Shown one piece after another: positions 1 through 13,900 of a DNA stretch of 64,000 bases. Position 1 is the stretch's first letter; the number at the start of each line of letters is the position of its first letter. The position numbers and the translations under genes are program-made. The DNA is from Rotaria sordida (lineage: Eukaryota; Rotifera; Eurotatoria; Philodinida; Philodinidae). The stretch lies in NCBI GenBank assembly GCA_905250125.1, contig CAJNOL010000246.1:1-64000 (forward strand), given 5' to 3'. A model generated the notes under the pieces. The model saw only the letters and a list, made by a program, of their open reading frames with translations. It made no database searches and was not told the DNA's origin.

Positions 1-1537
1 AATTGTCTGTATATTTTTTTCAATAAGACTAATGTTTCTTTTTTTTTCTTCTTCGCCTTCTTTCTACAACTACTTTCTTTGCGAGTGTCAAAGAAAGAAT
101 AGAATAAGTCAAAAGTGTGATCATTATTATAATATCCAAGCAAATTGCTGTCTTCCGGGCGAAAGAAGAAAAAAAAAAGAAAACCTTCAAATTTTTATTT
201 CTTTCTTATATCAATGTAACTCTTATTTTTCATCGATTTGATATGTTTGCAATAAATAATTCTCTCGTGTAATAATAATAATGATGATGAGTAAAAAAAT
301 GACGTAGATGTACGTGTGAATTGCCTGAGGGACAAGTGGAAAATCGATTTCCTTCTATAAGAAAATGCATCTTTATCACTCATCACGTCTTACTTCTATC
401 CTTTCTTTCGTTTATTCAATCGCTACAAAGAACAGCTGTGCGTGCTAGCAATTAGTATATGGTCGGTCGGATCTTCGTCTTTCAGCCTATTAACTGCATA
501 TGCTTGCCACATACTTAGAAATGTAATAAGCAGAGAGCGTCGACGACCCATGTAGATCATCATTCGTGCGTGAGCTTTCTCGTAGGCATACACATCGATC
601 TTTGACAATTTTTTCTTTGATTATAAGAATCAGACATATATATGTATATATATTGACATAGACAAAGGTTTCTTCTACAATGAACAAGTCATATAAAGGA
701 AAAAGGTCAATGTCCTGCGTCCCTTCTCCCTTTACTTGCTCGTAGGTGCACAGGTTAACATTGGCAACATCTGCATCGTTCTCTGACAATCAATAAGAAA
801 TATATATGAATACGATAAAGAAGAATCAATAACATGTAAAAAAAGAAGAAATAAGAAAGTATTAAACAACTAAGACGATAAAAAAAAAAAAGAAATTAAC
901 AAAATCTCTTCTTTGGAAAGTTTATACATATGTTTAAACATTGTTTATATTCTCTTTGATTGTTCTTTTTCTTTTTCTTTTTCTTTTTACTGATTCAAAT
1001 GAGCAAAAGAAAAAAGAATTATTTACTACCTAGATCGATCATAATTGTCTTTGTTCATAAATTGATTATACAATCTGGCGAACAACGATGATGACTCATT
1101 GATTAGAATATCTATAATTCTGAAGTGGAAACTAACAAAGTTAATTCTCTCCGAGCGAAAAAAAATGTCCGAACAATGTCACTTTATTCGAAACAATTGA
1201 TAACGACGACGATCGACAACAAGCTTGATAGACTTCTATTTTCATAGTAATAATAAGAAGAAGAAAAATGTTACTGTTATTTTGCTGAATCGATCAGAAC
1301 AATCAACTATTAGGATCTTGTCATGTGTATAGGCATATACAAAAGAAAAATCGATAAGACAGAGAAGAAAAAAAACAGAAGAATGTATAGAAAGACAGAG
1401 AAACAAGATAAACAAATAAGACGGAACAATTAGAGATCGAACTATGCCAGGTGGTAATCTTCTTATTGTTACTAATGCAAAGATATGAATCTAATCATAT
1501 GTCTACAGTAAATTCCTTGCATTTCTTTTTCGCTTAC
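1..1537. other. AT-rich sequence, no gene supported
   Basis: Homopolymer-rich, pyrimidine/purine-biased sequence. Minus-strand open frames around 420-790 have slightly higher GC and possible splice signals, but they resemble no family and were not called. This is probably intron or downstream sequence of the minus-strand gene whose exon lies at 1538-1939. Confidence 0.5.
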
Positions 1538-1939
1538 CTCATCATCTGTTAAACCAATATTATTAATCGATTCCATACTTTGTGAAAGACTATGTCCGCC
1601 AGAACCACTACCGTCATCACCATTATGAGTTGTCAACACACATGACGTGTTGTTATTAGTATTATGATTATTATTTGTCATCAATAGTGAAGTACTATTG
1701 TTAGTATTAGTAGCCGTTAATGAGTGATGTGTGTCACCGTTAGGTGGTATTCTCGAAAATTGTTGATTAGAAACCGAAGATCGATGAAATGGATGTTGAA
1801 GTTGATGATGAACAGAATGAAGTGTTGCTAATCCTGTTGTTTGTAATGGTTTTGGTAATGTCTGTTTAGTAAGTGTTGCTTTAGCTCCTATCGATGATGA
1901 TGATCCTGGTAAAAGATAAGCGGCAGAAGATGATGTCAC
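1538..1939 (-). CDS. Internal exon of an unrecognised Ser/Thr/Asn-rich protein (partial gene)
   Basis: A 402-bp open segment on the minus strand is bounded by a 3' acceptor (CATGCAG just before the first codon, GTG) and a donor (GAG|GTAAGC). It is phase 0 at both ends and encodes 134 residues. The product is low complexity: Ser/Gly/Leu-rich at the start, then Asn/Thr-rich, then a Gly/Ser run, ending in an acidic piece with SMESINNIGLTDDE. No catalytic motif or membrane segment is visible. It looks like a disordered segment of a large scaffold or cytoskeletal protein, but I do not recognise the family. Downstream exons would lie beyond the left edge. No convincing upstream exon was found in 1940-5800, so the start may be far away. 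The splice sites and codon-like composition are the only support. Confidence 0.5.
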
Positions 1940-4900
1940 CTGCATGATTAATTTTTATATATGTAGTTAAATCTAAATATAAAAAACATCCAATATTGGA
2001 CTAGTTTATTGAGCACAATATAGTTTCTTTAGTCTGTATTCTTCATTCTATGTACCCAGAAAGAAGAGAAAAAAGTGATACACGTCTGCTTCAACCACGG
2101 TCATGTGCATAAATTTCTCTATCATTAGTCAGAAGAGAGAGAGAGAGAGAGGAGGAGGGAGGGAAGGAGGTAGTAACGAGAATAGAAGAAAAGGTCGTTC
2201 TGCTAAGCACTGCATGTATGTTCTCTAGCTGTGCTACCGAACAGAGAATTGAAAGGTGTTGTGTGCATTCGTGCTCTCTTCGTCTCATTTGCTCTCGTTC
2301 CATCGTCGCTCTATAGAGAGAGGTACGGACGTTTTCTTCTCTTTCTTCTTCTTTCTTTTTTTTTTTTACTATTTTTTGTCGTCTACATTGATCTATCTAT
2401 TTTTCTGTCTATTTTTTTTTCGTATTTCTTCATCTTAGACACACAAACATATGCACATAACATATCTCAGTATGTTTCAAATCAAAGAAAGATGTGTGAG
2501 TAAATGAAGCTAAAAGAAAAAAACTGGTAATAAGAATAAACGACATTAGTCAATAGAGTCAGTTCTTGACAAGTAAATTGTTCTCATCATTATTTCATTC
2601 TACGTCTGGTGCATGCACACATACAAACTCGTTAACGAGAAGAATAAGGAAAATGTATTGAGAAGAGAGCAAGAGAGACTTCATCTCGTGCTCTCGACGT
2701 TTATTTTGTTGACAACATCCACGAACTGCTGTTACAGTGCGACTAACCTATAATCATGAGACATAGTATTTTAGCCCAATTAAGCACTGGCATTTTCTCT
2801 AAATTACAAAACTGCGTAAGTTATATTAGCGAGTACATAAGATTAGGCAAACTTGAAGGTCGAGTGGCCTATGGTCTATCAACAATATGACATAAATAAA
2901 AAGAATAAGAAAATAGAAAAAAAAAAATGATAAAGACAAACAAAAAAAAACGAAGAGAAACCAAAAAAAAGAATGAAGATGTCTAAAGAGATTCTCATCA
3001 TCATAATTTCTTTCTTTATTCATATTGTTTCAAAATAAAGGATGCATGCATGCACGCACACATCTCAACACGCTATAACAAGCACATGCAAAGAGCTGGC
3101 AAGCAGACACGAAAAAAAAGGGGAACAGTGCAATTTTGATTGTTTGTTGATGTTTTTCAGGACAAAGATTGTATCGAGCAATTCTTTCGTTCTTCATATT
3201 ATTCATTATTTTTTTTAATACACTATACTATTAGTGTTGCTGACACGCACACATATAGCAAACATCTTTTCTACGCATGATTAGTGTCAATATCTCGTCA
3301 CTATATTTGACAGACGTCAAGCAATAAAGAGAAAACCCAGTAGTTCTATTAACAATAGAAGAAAGAAAAATACTTCAAGTCATTAAAATAGATGGAATAA
3401 TTATTGATCAGAATCAACAAAATTAATCAACTAGTTGACACAGAATAAAAGAATTTGATATGAGACAAAAAAAACAATTTTTTGCAACATATATTCATGC
3501 ATATGATTGAATTATTGATAATATCTAAAATAATTATTTACAATAGTTATTATTACTTTGTTTGTTTAATAATAATAATAATGCGTTAACACATCATAGA
3601 AAGTAATCTTTAAGTGTCAGCAAATCCATTACTATTAGAAAATGACCTTTGCCAGAGATCGTAATGAAACATATATAATAAACGCTGAGTGAAAGCATAC
3701 TAGAACCAGACGAAAATGATCTTATTAGACTTAGTTATATAAAGGATTGTATATCAAAGTTTTTTTTTTGCTAGAAATAAATACTATATCCCATTTATTC
3801 TGATTAATAATTTGTTTTTTTAACCGTTAATGAATGTCTAATAGTAGAATTCAATTCATCTTATTACTTCGTGTTTCTTTACATTAACATCTGCTGCCAA
3901 TGACATGAACATCCTAATATTTTTTTGTCAAGGAGATGTATTACATAAGGACGATATAGACAATTTTTTAATATTACAAACGAAGCTCTACATACAACTT
4001 TCGATAGTTAATTTTTATTGATTTTTAACAGTGTTAAAATATGCAGAATATGTTTTTAAATAAATTATTCCACATCAATATAGTACAGCTACTTCTCAAT
4101 GTTAAATCAATTTGCATATTTTTATGTAACTTTATGAATAAACGAAAAAAAAAAAGCAAATATCTTTATTCTTACACAAATAAATGTGATTAAAACAAAT
4201 TTTGAAAAATTTCATATTCTACTCTATAAATATATATGCAAAGATAAATGTCTTAACTATTCATAAGAGTATTATTATATTGCTAGAAAAAGCTTATTTT
4301 CAAACAACAATTTATGTCTAAATATAACGCTTAATCATAAATATTCTTTTGAAAAGAAAAAAATATATATCTTACTCTAGAAGCTTAATATAAACATACA
4401 TAAATCATCTACAATGAAGAAAAAAAACATTTGTAGATGAATACAAAACCTGAAGAGTTATATTGTACATTGTCTACTTAAAATATCCGAAGCTTAATAT
4501 AATCCATGCCGCTTGCTTGATAATACTACCGTTGATATACTGCAATAGTCATTAGAACTGACAATATATCAGCAATAGATTGCCGGTCAGAGAGCAACAA
4601 TCAGTATACCACAAATTATATCGATGATTTTTGTCCGTTTCGAATCACATGAGAACTTAACATTAGACAGAAGTAGTATTCAATTATAGACTAGATTATC
4701 TTTGGATAAAATTAGAATTTCAGTTTTGTCTGAAGGAAATTAAAATTAAATTAGATGTAAATCGATCAAGTCGAAGATTTCGAATTTGTACAAATAAGAA
4801 GTGTTTTTTCATAGTATAAAGTATCTTTTATATCAAACAATTTATAATTGATCTTATTTTTAACCTATTGACCCATATTTTTACACGATCCTAGTTTAGA

Positions 4901-5832
4901 ATGACATGCAATCGAACTAATAACTCTTATTTTTCTTTTTTTTTTTTTTTTGTACATGTTGTATTGTTTCGTGACATATTTTCTTCGATAGTTGCTTATA
5001 CATTTGCCTGTCTATTCATACTGTAACGATTAAACATCGATATTGACAAATTAATTTATACAAATATTTGATATAGACAATATTTAATGAAATACAAAAG
5101 AAAAAAAAATTTTTAAAATAATAAACTTCTTTGTTTGTTCAAACTTTAAATATTGTCCAATTTTGATCGTAACATCAACACATATCTATTGCTTCAGTTT
5201 TTTTCTTATGTTACTTATTGTAGATAACTTATAAATGTATATGAATTACTCTAAGAATCAAGTTTTGCTCAACATCTGTGTCAATATCCTATTTTTAGTT
5301 AAGAAAAATATACAACCAATTTGGAAGCTTAAGCTTATTTTTGACAGAACTGTTTATCATTGTATTACTGTATATTAATAACAGAACGATCAAAATAAGT
5401 TAAGAATATTTAACATGATAGATAGCACTAGAGTACGATATATCAATAAAACTTAACGCAGAAATTCATAATTTAATATTATATTAAAGAAAAACAATTC
5501 TCAATATTTTTTCTTCAAAATTTCCATAGAAAATATTTATTTTTCGAAATAATGCAAAATAAAAACGAAAAATTCAAACTAAATATTGTCGCTACAATCA
5601 AAGCTTGTCAAATTATTAACAGTAGCGAATCGTTAGTTAATTAATCATCTATTTATAAAATATTTTTCCATCTAAAGAAGGAAAAAAAAAGAAAGAAAAT
5701 TTTATTCTCACTATGAAACATCTATAAATTGTTGACAAATCATCACACTTTATTTATTTTTTGTTTTCTTCTTCTAGAAGAAAATTATTTTGTTTTCATT
5801 TTTCTTTTATCAATGCTTGAAATTAATTAAAC
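1940..5832. other. Long gene-free AT-rich region
   Basis: No coding exon is supported. The region holds GA/CT-rich tracts (about 2130-2165), poly-T and poly-A runs and short hairpins, for example ATCTACAATG paired with CATTTGTAGAT near 4410-4440. It probably contains the upstream region of the minus-strand exon at 1538-1939 and the promoter and 5' UTR of the PIAS gene that starts at 5833. Confidence 0.5.
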
Positions 5833-8800
5833 ATGAGTTTATCAACAAGTTCTCATGCAAAATCCGATGCACTTCAATCAATCAAAAATTATCGTGTTTC
5901 AGAATTACAAGTCTGTTATTTTATAAATCAAAAAAAAAAAAAGAAGTATAAAAAACTTCATTTTTCTTCTTGTTTTTAGGCTTTACTTGATGTTGCTAAT
6001 TTATCTCGTCAAGGACATAAACGTGATTTACTTCAACGTTGTAAATTACTTATTACATCAAATTTTACTCCACAAATAGCTAATAAAATTCACCAAATCA
6101 ATAATACTCGTACACGTCCAACTCGATCACATCATGTATCATCATCAACATCATCATCATCATCATCATCACGAAATCATCCTATTGTTTTACCTAAAAC
6201 TCCACCAATTGAAGTTTTACCACAAGCTAATCATATACAATTTATTAATTTACCTTTTTTTGAAAAAATGCGTATTATTGAATCTACAAATATGCCTGTT
6301 GATTGGCATACATTTTCTCCAATGCGTTTTTCATTAAATGAAACTGATATTGATTTAATACGAAAAAATATTGCTAAAGTTTTTCTTCGTTTAGCACCGA
6401 CAATTATTCATGAACGACATAATGATGTTTTACCACCTTATTTATTTGTTCAATGCAATGTAAGAATTAATTTTAGTTGTTTCATTTTAAAATCTTTTTT
6501 TTTCTTCTTAGAATCAACCGGTAATTAATAATAATATAACAAAACAAGTTGGTTCACAAGCACATTCAATATCATTTCCAACTGATATAACAGATAAAAT
6601 AATACTTAAAGCAAATGCAAGTAATACAATAAATTATCTTTGGTTACAATCACCAACAACAATGTCATTTAAAAATTTACCAAGATCATATACAATATCA
6701 ATACAATTAGTAAATTGTGTATCAATTGATACATTATTTGATTTAATTATTAAACGTGAACCATATACAAATAAAACTGATAATGATAATGATAGTGATA
6801 TTGAAATTGAAGATTTAGGTTTAATGACAACACGTCATCGTGTTTCATTATTATGTCCAATAACACAATCATTAATTAATGCACCAGCTAAATCTTCTTA
6901 TTGTTCACATTTAACATGTTTTGATTTAAAAGCATTTTTATTAATGAATGAACGACGACTTCAATGGACATGTCCATTATGTAAAAAATCAGCTTCATTT
7001 GAATCATTACGTATTGATGAACGTTTAAAAACAATTCTTTCAAATGTACCACCAAATTGTTCAACAGTAGAAATTGATTCATCAATTGATTGTCAATATA
7101 TATTAGATAGTATTAAACAAGAAAAAGTTGATGTTACAGATACAACACATTTACAACAAAATAATGAAGATGAATCAATACAAAATTCTTCTAATAGTAA
7201 GTCAAGAAAGATTTCAATGGATTAACAAATTTTTCTTATTTTAATACTCATACGATAGATAATAAACAACAAAAGAAGATTCATAAAATCCAATTGAAAG
7301 AAGCAAAATATCGACAAATTTCTAATTCGTACCAAAGAAAAAAATATGAGAATGCGCAAGTGCAACTGACATTTTTCTCTTCACACACATATATCCTTTT
7401 ATTGTTCTTGCACTTCAAAAATCCATATTTTCGATGTTTTGCAATTTTACGAAGTACATGCGTATAATCATATAGACACTGTTTATGATGAACTAGTATT
7501 AATTGCTGGAAAGAAAAAAGATCCAAGGATAAAATCCAGAAACGAAAAACTTCAAGTATCCACACCTACCTTTTATACATACAGAAGGCTGAATAGAACG
7601 ACGAAAAAAAAAATATACAAAAGAATGATTAATCAGTCGACCATGCTTGTTTGGATCGTTCTAATGAAAAAGGTGATTTTTCCAGTAGTAATTTAGTGTT
7701 ATTGTTTGTTTTACGAACTTTAGAGATTTTGCTCTTCGATCAATTATTCCTTTTGTCAAGTTTTGAAAAACAAATATTAAATCGTTTTTTGCCATCTTGA
7801 TATCTTTCTCTTACTTTATAAATATTTGCATGATACTTTTAGAAAATCTTAAGTACATTTTCTTCAAAAGAATTCATTTCCCTACTCATCAAAAATACTT
7901 TAATAACGAGTTAACTGAGAATAATAACGTGATTTTAGGGTTTCTACAGTCATTAAATTTGATACTAATGACTCTAATTCTTTTTAAAAAAACATGCCAT
8001 GCAAATATTTATAAAGTAAGAGAAAGGACATCAGGATGGTGAAAAAAATTGAAATAATTCAATAGAAAATCTTCTGTTTTGTTTTTCAAAACTCGATAAA
8101 AAGGATTTTATTGAATCTGAAATTTATAATTTTCAGGAGTATTAATAAACTTTAAAAACTTCCAAGTTAGTCACTTGATTTGAATTAATCGCAGTAAAGA
8201 TATATAGTTTTCTTTTTCATAGGTGATTTTTCTAACATCTTGTATATCAATCCGATAGTGTACTTACTACTTTAGTCGATTCTTGTAATATTTTACTGAT
8301 ATACTGATGATAATAATAACCTAATAGATTTTAGTATTAGAATGATATTTTTATGTTCTCATAGTATAATTATCTGTTCGACTAGGCGATTATTTGAATG
8401 ATAGATACTATTTCTTTTGATAATATATCATTAAATGATTATTTCTATATTTTCTGTTTTTTTTTCTAGAATCTCGTTATCAATCAGATGAAAGTGATTG
8501 TATCGTTCTTTCATCGGGTAGTGAAAGTGAAGATGAAGATGAAGATGAAGATGAAGACGGAGAAATCAATAATTCTTCTTTACCCTCAACTCCTATACTT
8601 GATCAAAATGGTGATATAGATGAAAGATGTATTAATAAAATGAATGATAGTGCTAGTCAATCACCTCATACTTCACATTCAACAATCTCTCCAATTATAT
8701 CAACTATTGATGATACAAATTATTGGGAAGATTTAGCACAAATAACATATGATTTATCATCGGATGCTAGTGAAAAATTTTCAAATCGAAAACGAAGTAA

Positions 8801-8972
8801 TAGTTCAACATCATCAATATTATCATCATCATCATCATTAAAATCAAATGATGCATGTCATCATAGAAAACGAAATAAACAACCATCATCAACTAAATCA
8901 CGAACGACTGATATTGAAGTTATAACACTTTCGTCAAGTGACAGTAGTGATAATGATGATCAATCATCATGA
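5833..8972 (+). CDS. PIAS: PIAS-type E3 SUMO-protein ligase
   Basis: Four exons are inferred: 5833-5910, 5980-6459, 6512-7196 and 8470-8972, giving 581 residues. An N-terminal SAP motif (about residues 18-50, RVSELQALLDVANLSRQGHK) is followed by a Ser-rich linker and a PINIT-like region beginning LPFFEKMRIIE. An SP-RING follows (VSLLCPITQS, SSYCSHLTCFD, WTCPLCKK) with the Cys/His/Cys pattern of PIAS/Siz ligases. PIAS proteins bring SUMO-loaded UBC9 to nuclear substrates. After a 1.27-kb intron the last exon joins in frame (phase 1). It carries two hydrophobic-acidic SUMO-interacting motifs, CIVLSSGSESEDED and, near the C-terminus, DIEVITLSSSDSSD, matching the SIM and acidic tail of PIAS. If the last intron were retained, the protein would end nine codons later at 7225. 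The first donor is GTCTGT, a weak consensus. Confidence 0.92.
7197..8469 (+). other. 1.27-kb last intron of the PIAS gene
   Basis: It runs from GTAAGTC to TTTTTTTCTAG and separates the SP-RING exon from the SIM-bearing exon. It is much longer than the gene's other introns (69 and 52 bp). No mobile-element coding remnant was recognised. Short open frames inside it are not credible genes. Confidence 0.7.
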
Positions 8973-9037
8973 TCAATTTAGTGTTTGTTTTTTTTTCTTT
9001 CTTTTCTTTTCAACTATATTTTTTTCTTTTTGTGATG

Positions 9038-9038
<1 letters not shown>

Positions 9039-9080
<42 letters not shown>
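9039..9080. repeat. (ATT)n microsatellite
   Basis: About fourteen uninterrupted ATT units lie just after the PIAS stop codon, probably in its 3' UTR. Confidence 0.9.
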
Positions 9081-10059
9081 TTTCATAACTATTGTACATT
9101 TGAAACATTATATGTGTATAAATATTGTTTACTTGTGTTTATGTCTTACTTCGTCTGTGTGTTCTATGGATAAATAAGAGATAGAGAATAACAAAGCAAA
9201 TCATAATTCTTAGAACCAGATCTGATGAATTGTTTTGTCTTAATATTTTATGTTATATTCTAGATTTTTTTTTATAAAAGAAAAAAAAAAGATTTGTGAA
9301 TTATATTGACAACAATTACATCGAATAGCATTTATTATTGTGAAAGAAATCTATCCGGTTTATCGTTTCGATTGAAAACAATAAAAATAAATGTCAAAAC
9401 TCTCTTGGTCAATTTAGATTTACGTTTTTTTTATATACGTTCGTTTCAGTAGTATCGAAAAATAAAATAAGGATAGACTCTACTGTTTATACAGAGACGA
9501 GTATGGGTTACGTTTTCATGCCGTGACGCAGATATCAAAGGTTAGTTATGCAGGCAAATCTTTTTTTTTTCTCAATTCTTGAGTAATTGGATTCTACTTT
9601 TAAGTTTGACATGTATGACAGATTTGAGCGTATTTGAATAGACGTACAGATTTGGATATATATATATTTAGACGTGCAACAAAGAAAATGTCATAAGTAA
9701 AGTATGATTTTATTTGAGATTTAGTTTTACTTTCGATTTTTCAGAATAGGTTTGTTGATTTTTTATTAACGTTTCCTGAAGGAATCATAAATCGGATGAC
9801 ATGTGTGAAGAATTGGAAAAGAAACAATGACTTATATTTCTAAAGATTAAATTACGATGAAAAAGTTATATGTTTTTTTCACAAATTTAATTCAACAAGA
9901 TAACTAAACGGAATTATTATTAATAAATCCAAACTAGCGCGGAGGTTATTTCAAATAAAACCCGTCGTTTAAGCTTATATTAGGCCTACAAAAAGATCTC
10001 GGCAACACTAGAAAAAGCCTAATAGAGTTCGTTCCCACGAGCTATTGGAATCGAGTTAT

Positions 10060-10485
10060 GACTATTGTAGTTAATTTTCGACCCACTTTTAGCTGTTTAC
10101 TGGAAAATGAAGTAACAGAATTTCATCCATATATACCTTTGATGATTCTTAGAATATTCTGAAAGTCTTAGCTGAAAATAATGTTCCTCTTTGTCGAGAT
10201 ATTGAATTCCCAACAAATAGTCGTTTGACATAGACATTTTACTAGGATCAAGTTTACTTGAATATTCAACATCTTGACAAAGAAATGCTATATTGAACTG
10301 AAACCTTTAGCATATTCTAAGGATCAATCTATGGGTAAAATCTCAGATCGAACATCCAATGAAACGGTCATAACTAGACTTCAAAAACTCATAGGATCGA
10401 GTTCTTTTAGATTTTTTCTCGTTTTATCGAGATCTTCCTGTGGACCTATTATGAGCTTAAACAACAGGTTACAGTTCAGATAGTT
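10060..10485 (+). repeat. Dispersed non-coding repeat, family R2, copy 1
   Basis: Shares stretches such as TTTACTGGAAAAT with the copy at 32040-32310, and a 3' part in which TTATCGA..CCT and GGTTACAGTT align with TTATCGA..CCT and GATTACAGTT. Both copies are in the same orientation. No transposase is visible. It is probably a diverged non-autonomous element. Confidence 0.6.
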
Positions 10486-10979
10486 CTTTCGTAAGTATAC
10501 AGAAAACTTGGTAGTTTGAAATTAAGTCGAACTGTTATTTTTCAAAATGAAACAAAAACCAAATACATACAAAATTTATTGTCAATTTATCAGTAGTCTA
10601 CTTCTATTAAAAAGGCTAAAGCTAATATTAAAAATTCTGCGAAGATACTGTTTTTCTGATTCTCTTTTTGTTTTATTTAGATAATAAAAAAAGAAAATCT
10701 AACAGTTTTATGTTAGCGTATACTCTAGATATTCCTATAAGATAAGTAGACCTCATTAGAAAATATATTTGTACTTGTTAACTTGGTTTTTACTATTCAA
10801 CCCAGAGCATCAAATGTCTCTTGAGTAACCATTACAAATAATTTATTTCCTCTTCTTTTCTTTTACACTTTTTTTGATAAATGTAAACAGAAACCATTCT
10901 CGTTTTGTTTTTCTTTTCTTCACGCTCTTTCTAATGTAATCTATTGGATTATTATTTGAACTCTAGATTATTTTTTAAC

Positions 10980-13900
10980 ATGACGAATTTTACAACTGTT
11001 AAATTATATATTTATGATATTTCATTTGGTCTTGCTAGTGCATATGGTTCAACTTTACTTGGTATATTTTCTAAGATTATAAGTTTTTCAACTGATCATA
11101 TCATCTCTTTTTTTGTTTTTTTTTACTTGTTAAGGCAAGCAAATCGATGGTGTTTGGCATACAGGCGTTGGAGTATATGGTAAGGAATATTTATATGGTT
11201 CAAGTGGAATTTCTTATACAACACCAGAAGAAATTCATCGACAGGGATTAGCGCCAAAACCAAAAACGTATGTTTAAAAATATTTACAACATTGTTTAAC
11301 TTGTATCATCATATGATGATGAATTCTCTTTATTATATGTCCTCTTGATTGCGTACATTTTTCTTTAATTCGAAGAAAATAATGTTCACATTACGTAAAC
11401 CAGTGAAAATAGGTATAGTAACATGATCAGTATAGATAGCTCGATTGAAGAAAAATCAATAGAGCATTTTGTAATATTATTGAAGAAATTAGTAGTATAA
11501 ACGAAAAGTTTCTTGGATTAACATATTAGGTTCTTCGTAAATACATTGAAGATCCTTTATTTTCTCTCTCATTTTTATCAAACACATTCAAATCTTTGAG
11601 CTTGAATAAGATATATCTATGAATCGGAAGATTAAAGTATCGTCCGAATAGAACAATAACAATGTTAACAAACTTCAACATGCCCTAGAAAAGTCACATT
11701 AGTAGAAAATGAAAACATTTCGATAGTCTTTTACATCTTAATAATTATCAATATATCAAGGTATTCAATATAACTGACAATGATGATCTTGATTATGAAC
11801 CTAATAAAAATTAGATATTCAATTATGTTTTATTAATGACTTTTTTATTTTCACATAATAAATCTTATCTTGATTTTATTTTGCAGACATTTTTTCTTAA
11901 ATGACCAAAGAAAGTGTCCACAATCAAGATGTAACCCTTTGTTTATTCTAATAAACTGAAGAGAGATAATTTTCATAAGGAATTCAAGATGTACGAGACC
12001 AACTTTAGTTCGAGTTCCGATGACCGAGACCAGTACCAGAACTATGAGAAAAAAATTGTCTCAACCGAAACTGAAGATTATATTCAAATATTCTATCGTT
12101 TTAAGCGAATTATCTTATAAATCATATCAATCAGAATATAATTCAAGAGAGATAACCAAAAAAAATGCTAGTCATCGACTAAACAGACAAAAAAAAACAG
12201 AGTATTTACGAATTTTTTACATGCCATACTTACAAATTCTGAAATAGTTTTCTCTAGACTGAAGTCCGAAAAACTAAAATTACCGGAATCGAAACTAAAA
12301 AAAATTGATTCTGCACATCTCTAAACGAGATATGTATATAAATGAAAATTTATTAATTTTAGACTTGATCTTGGTCAAACGAAAAAAACTGTATCTGAAA
12401 TTCAATCATGGATTGTAGAAAAAAGTTGCAGTAGTTTTCGGTAATTCTATTCAATTAAAATTTTCAAATTACAAAAAAAAAAAAAAAAACGATTTGTTTC
12501 TTTTTAGTGGTCATCAATATGATTTATTAGATTGGAATTGTAATAATTTCAGTGATGAATTTACAAAATATCTTCTTAATAGTACAAATTCTCTTATACC
12601 TGAAGAAATTCTTGAATTACCAAGATTTGTAAAAACAACGTATATTAAAATGATTTAATCTCAAATTTTTTTTCTTATGAAATATCTTGTATCATTTTAT
12701 TTTAGTCCATTAGGAAGAATGCTTTTATCATTTCTTAATAAAGATCCAATATCAGCAGCTCAACAAACAGGAAATAATAATAATTTTGCTGATTCATCAA
12801 TACATATGGTACAATCAAATGCAACTAATAATATGAAATTTGATAATATTCCTGTACGACATTGTATTTTACCTGTATTGGATAAAATGAAACCACGAAT
12901 AAATCTTATTGAACCAATGTGTAAACGAACATTGAGTTCAGATGAAAAAGAATTCTTAAATGATATTAATCAATTATTTCGACCTGATGCAACATATTCA
13001 CCTATGTTAACTCGTCAACATTTGATGTTTTTAAGTAAAAAAATCAAGATAATGATTTTGATTATTTTTGGAAAATTAAAATTTTTTTCTTGTTATTTCT
13101 TAGTTTCTCTTATGGTTAATTCTATTGAAGATGAATCTGGTCAAAAAATTATATTAGAAATTCTTCAATTATTATCTGAATATGAATATATTATTAAAAT
13201 TTTAAGTGACATTGAAGGACAAGAATCTCCTATTGAATTATTAAAAACATTGAATGATCAACCTGAACAAATACAAATTGAATTTTTACGTTGGGTAAGG
13301 TTAATATCAATATCATTCAACTCCAAATTCTTAAGTACGATATCCATCTTAATTTATATTTATGGTATTCTTCGAATTTGTTTTTATTCATTTAACACAT
13401 ATTAAAAATAATTTCTATGAAACAAATTTAATCATATTACATTAGATAACGAAACGAATTTGAATTAGTTTACTTTCAACTCGTCTCTGATTGATAATTA
13501 CGGTAGATTGTCTCAGTTTGATGAGGATAACGATCTAAGTTGAGACTATATATAAAACTCCAAAGTGGGCAAAATACTCGTACTCAAATATCAAAGCACC
13601 CTAATAGATGAGAGTGAGTCAGTCTGTTTGTTTCCCCCTAAAATATTTCAGTTTTTTTTTTTGGTTTTAAAATTAATACTACAGTGCCTCCTAGTATCAT
13701 TGAAGTCGTTTAATTTTGCGGTATCTGTCGATTAAGTTTTCAAGTCTCATACCCGTACCCCTAGAAGGATGGTCAAGTTTTTGTTGATCTTGTAGAGGAG
13801 TATGGATATGCCTCGAAAAATTAATCATGAAACATTGCGAAATAAACATTGGTAATGTTATCGGATGTCGCTGCTGAATTGATTTCAACATAGAAAAAAA

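Larger units (their letters stand above)
8973..10979. other. Intergenic region with microsatellite and dispersed repeat
   Basis: This is the 3' flank of PIAS and 5' flank of the DeSI-like gene. It includes an (ATT)n run at about 9039-9080 and a dispersed repeat copy at about 10060-10485 (listed separately). No gene is supported. Confidence 0.6.

Noticed and set aside
420-790. Minus-strand frames with a repeated TACGAG motif and possible splice signals
   Set aside because: Slightly GC-richer and possibly exonic, but phases do not join clearly to the exon at 1538-1939 and no family is recognised.
2091-2303. Purine-rich frames on either strand
   Set aside because: Simple GA/CT sequence without codon structure.
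6134-6337. His-rich plus-strand frame
   Set aside because: Out-of-frame shadow of the PIAS exon 5980-6459. The (ATC)n Ser codons read as His in this frame.
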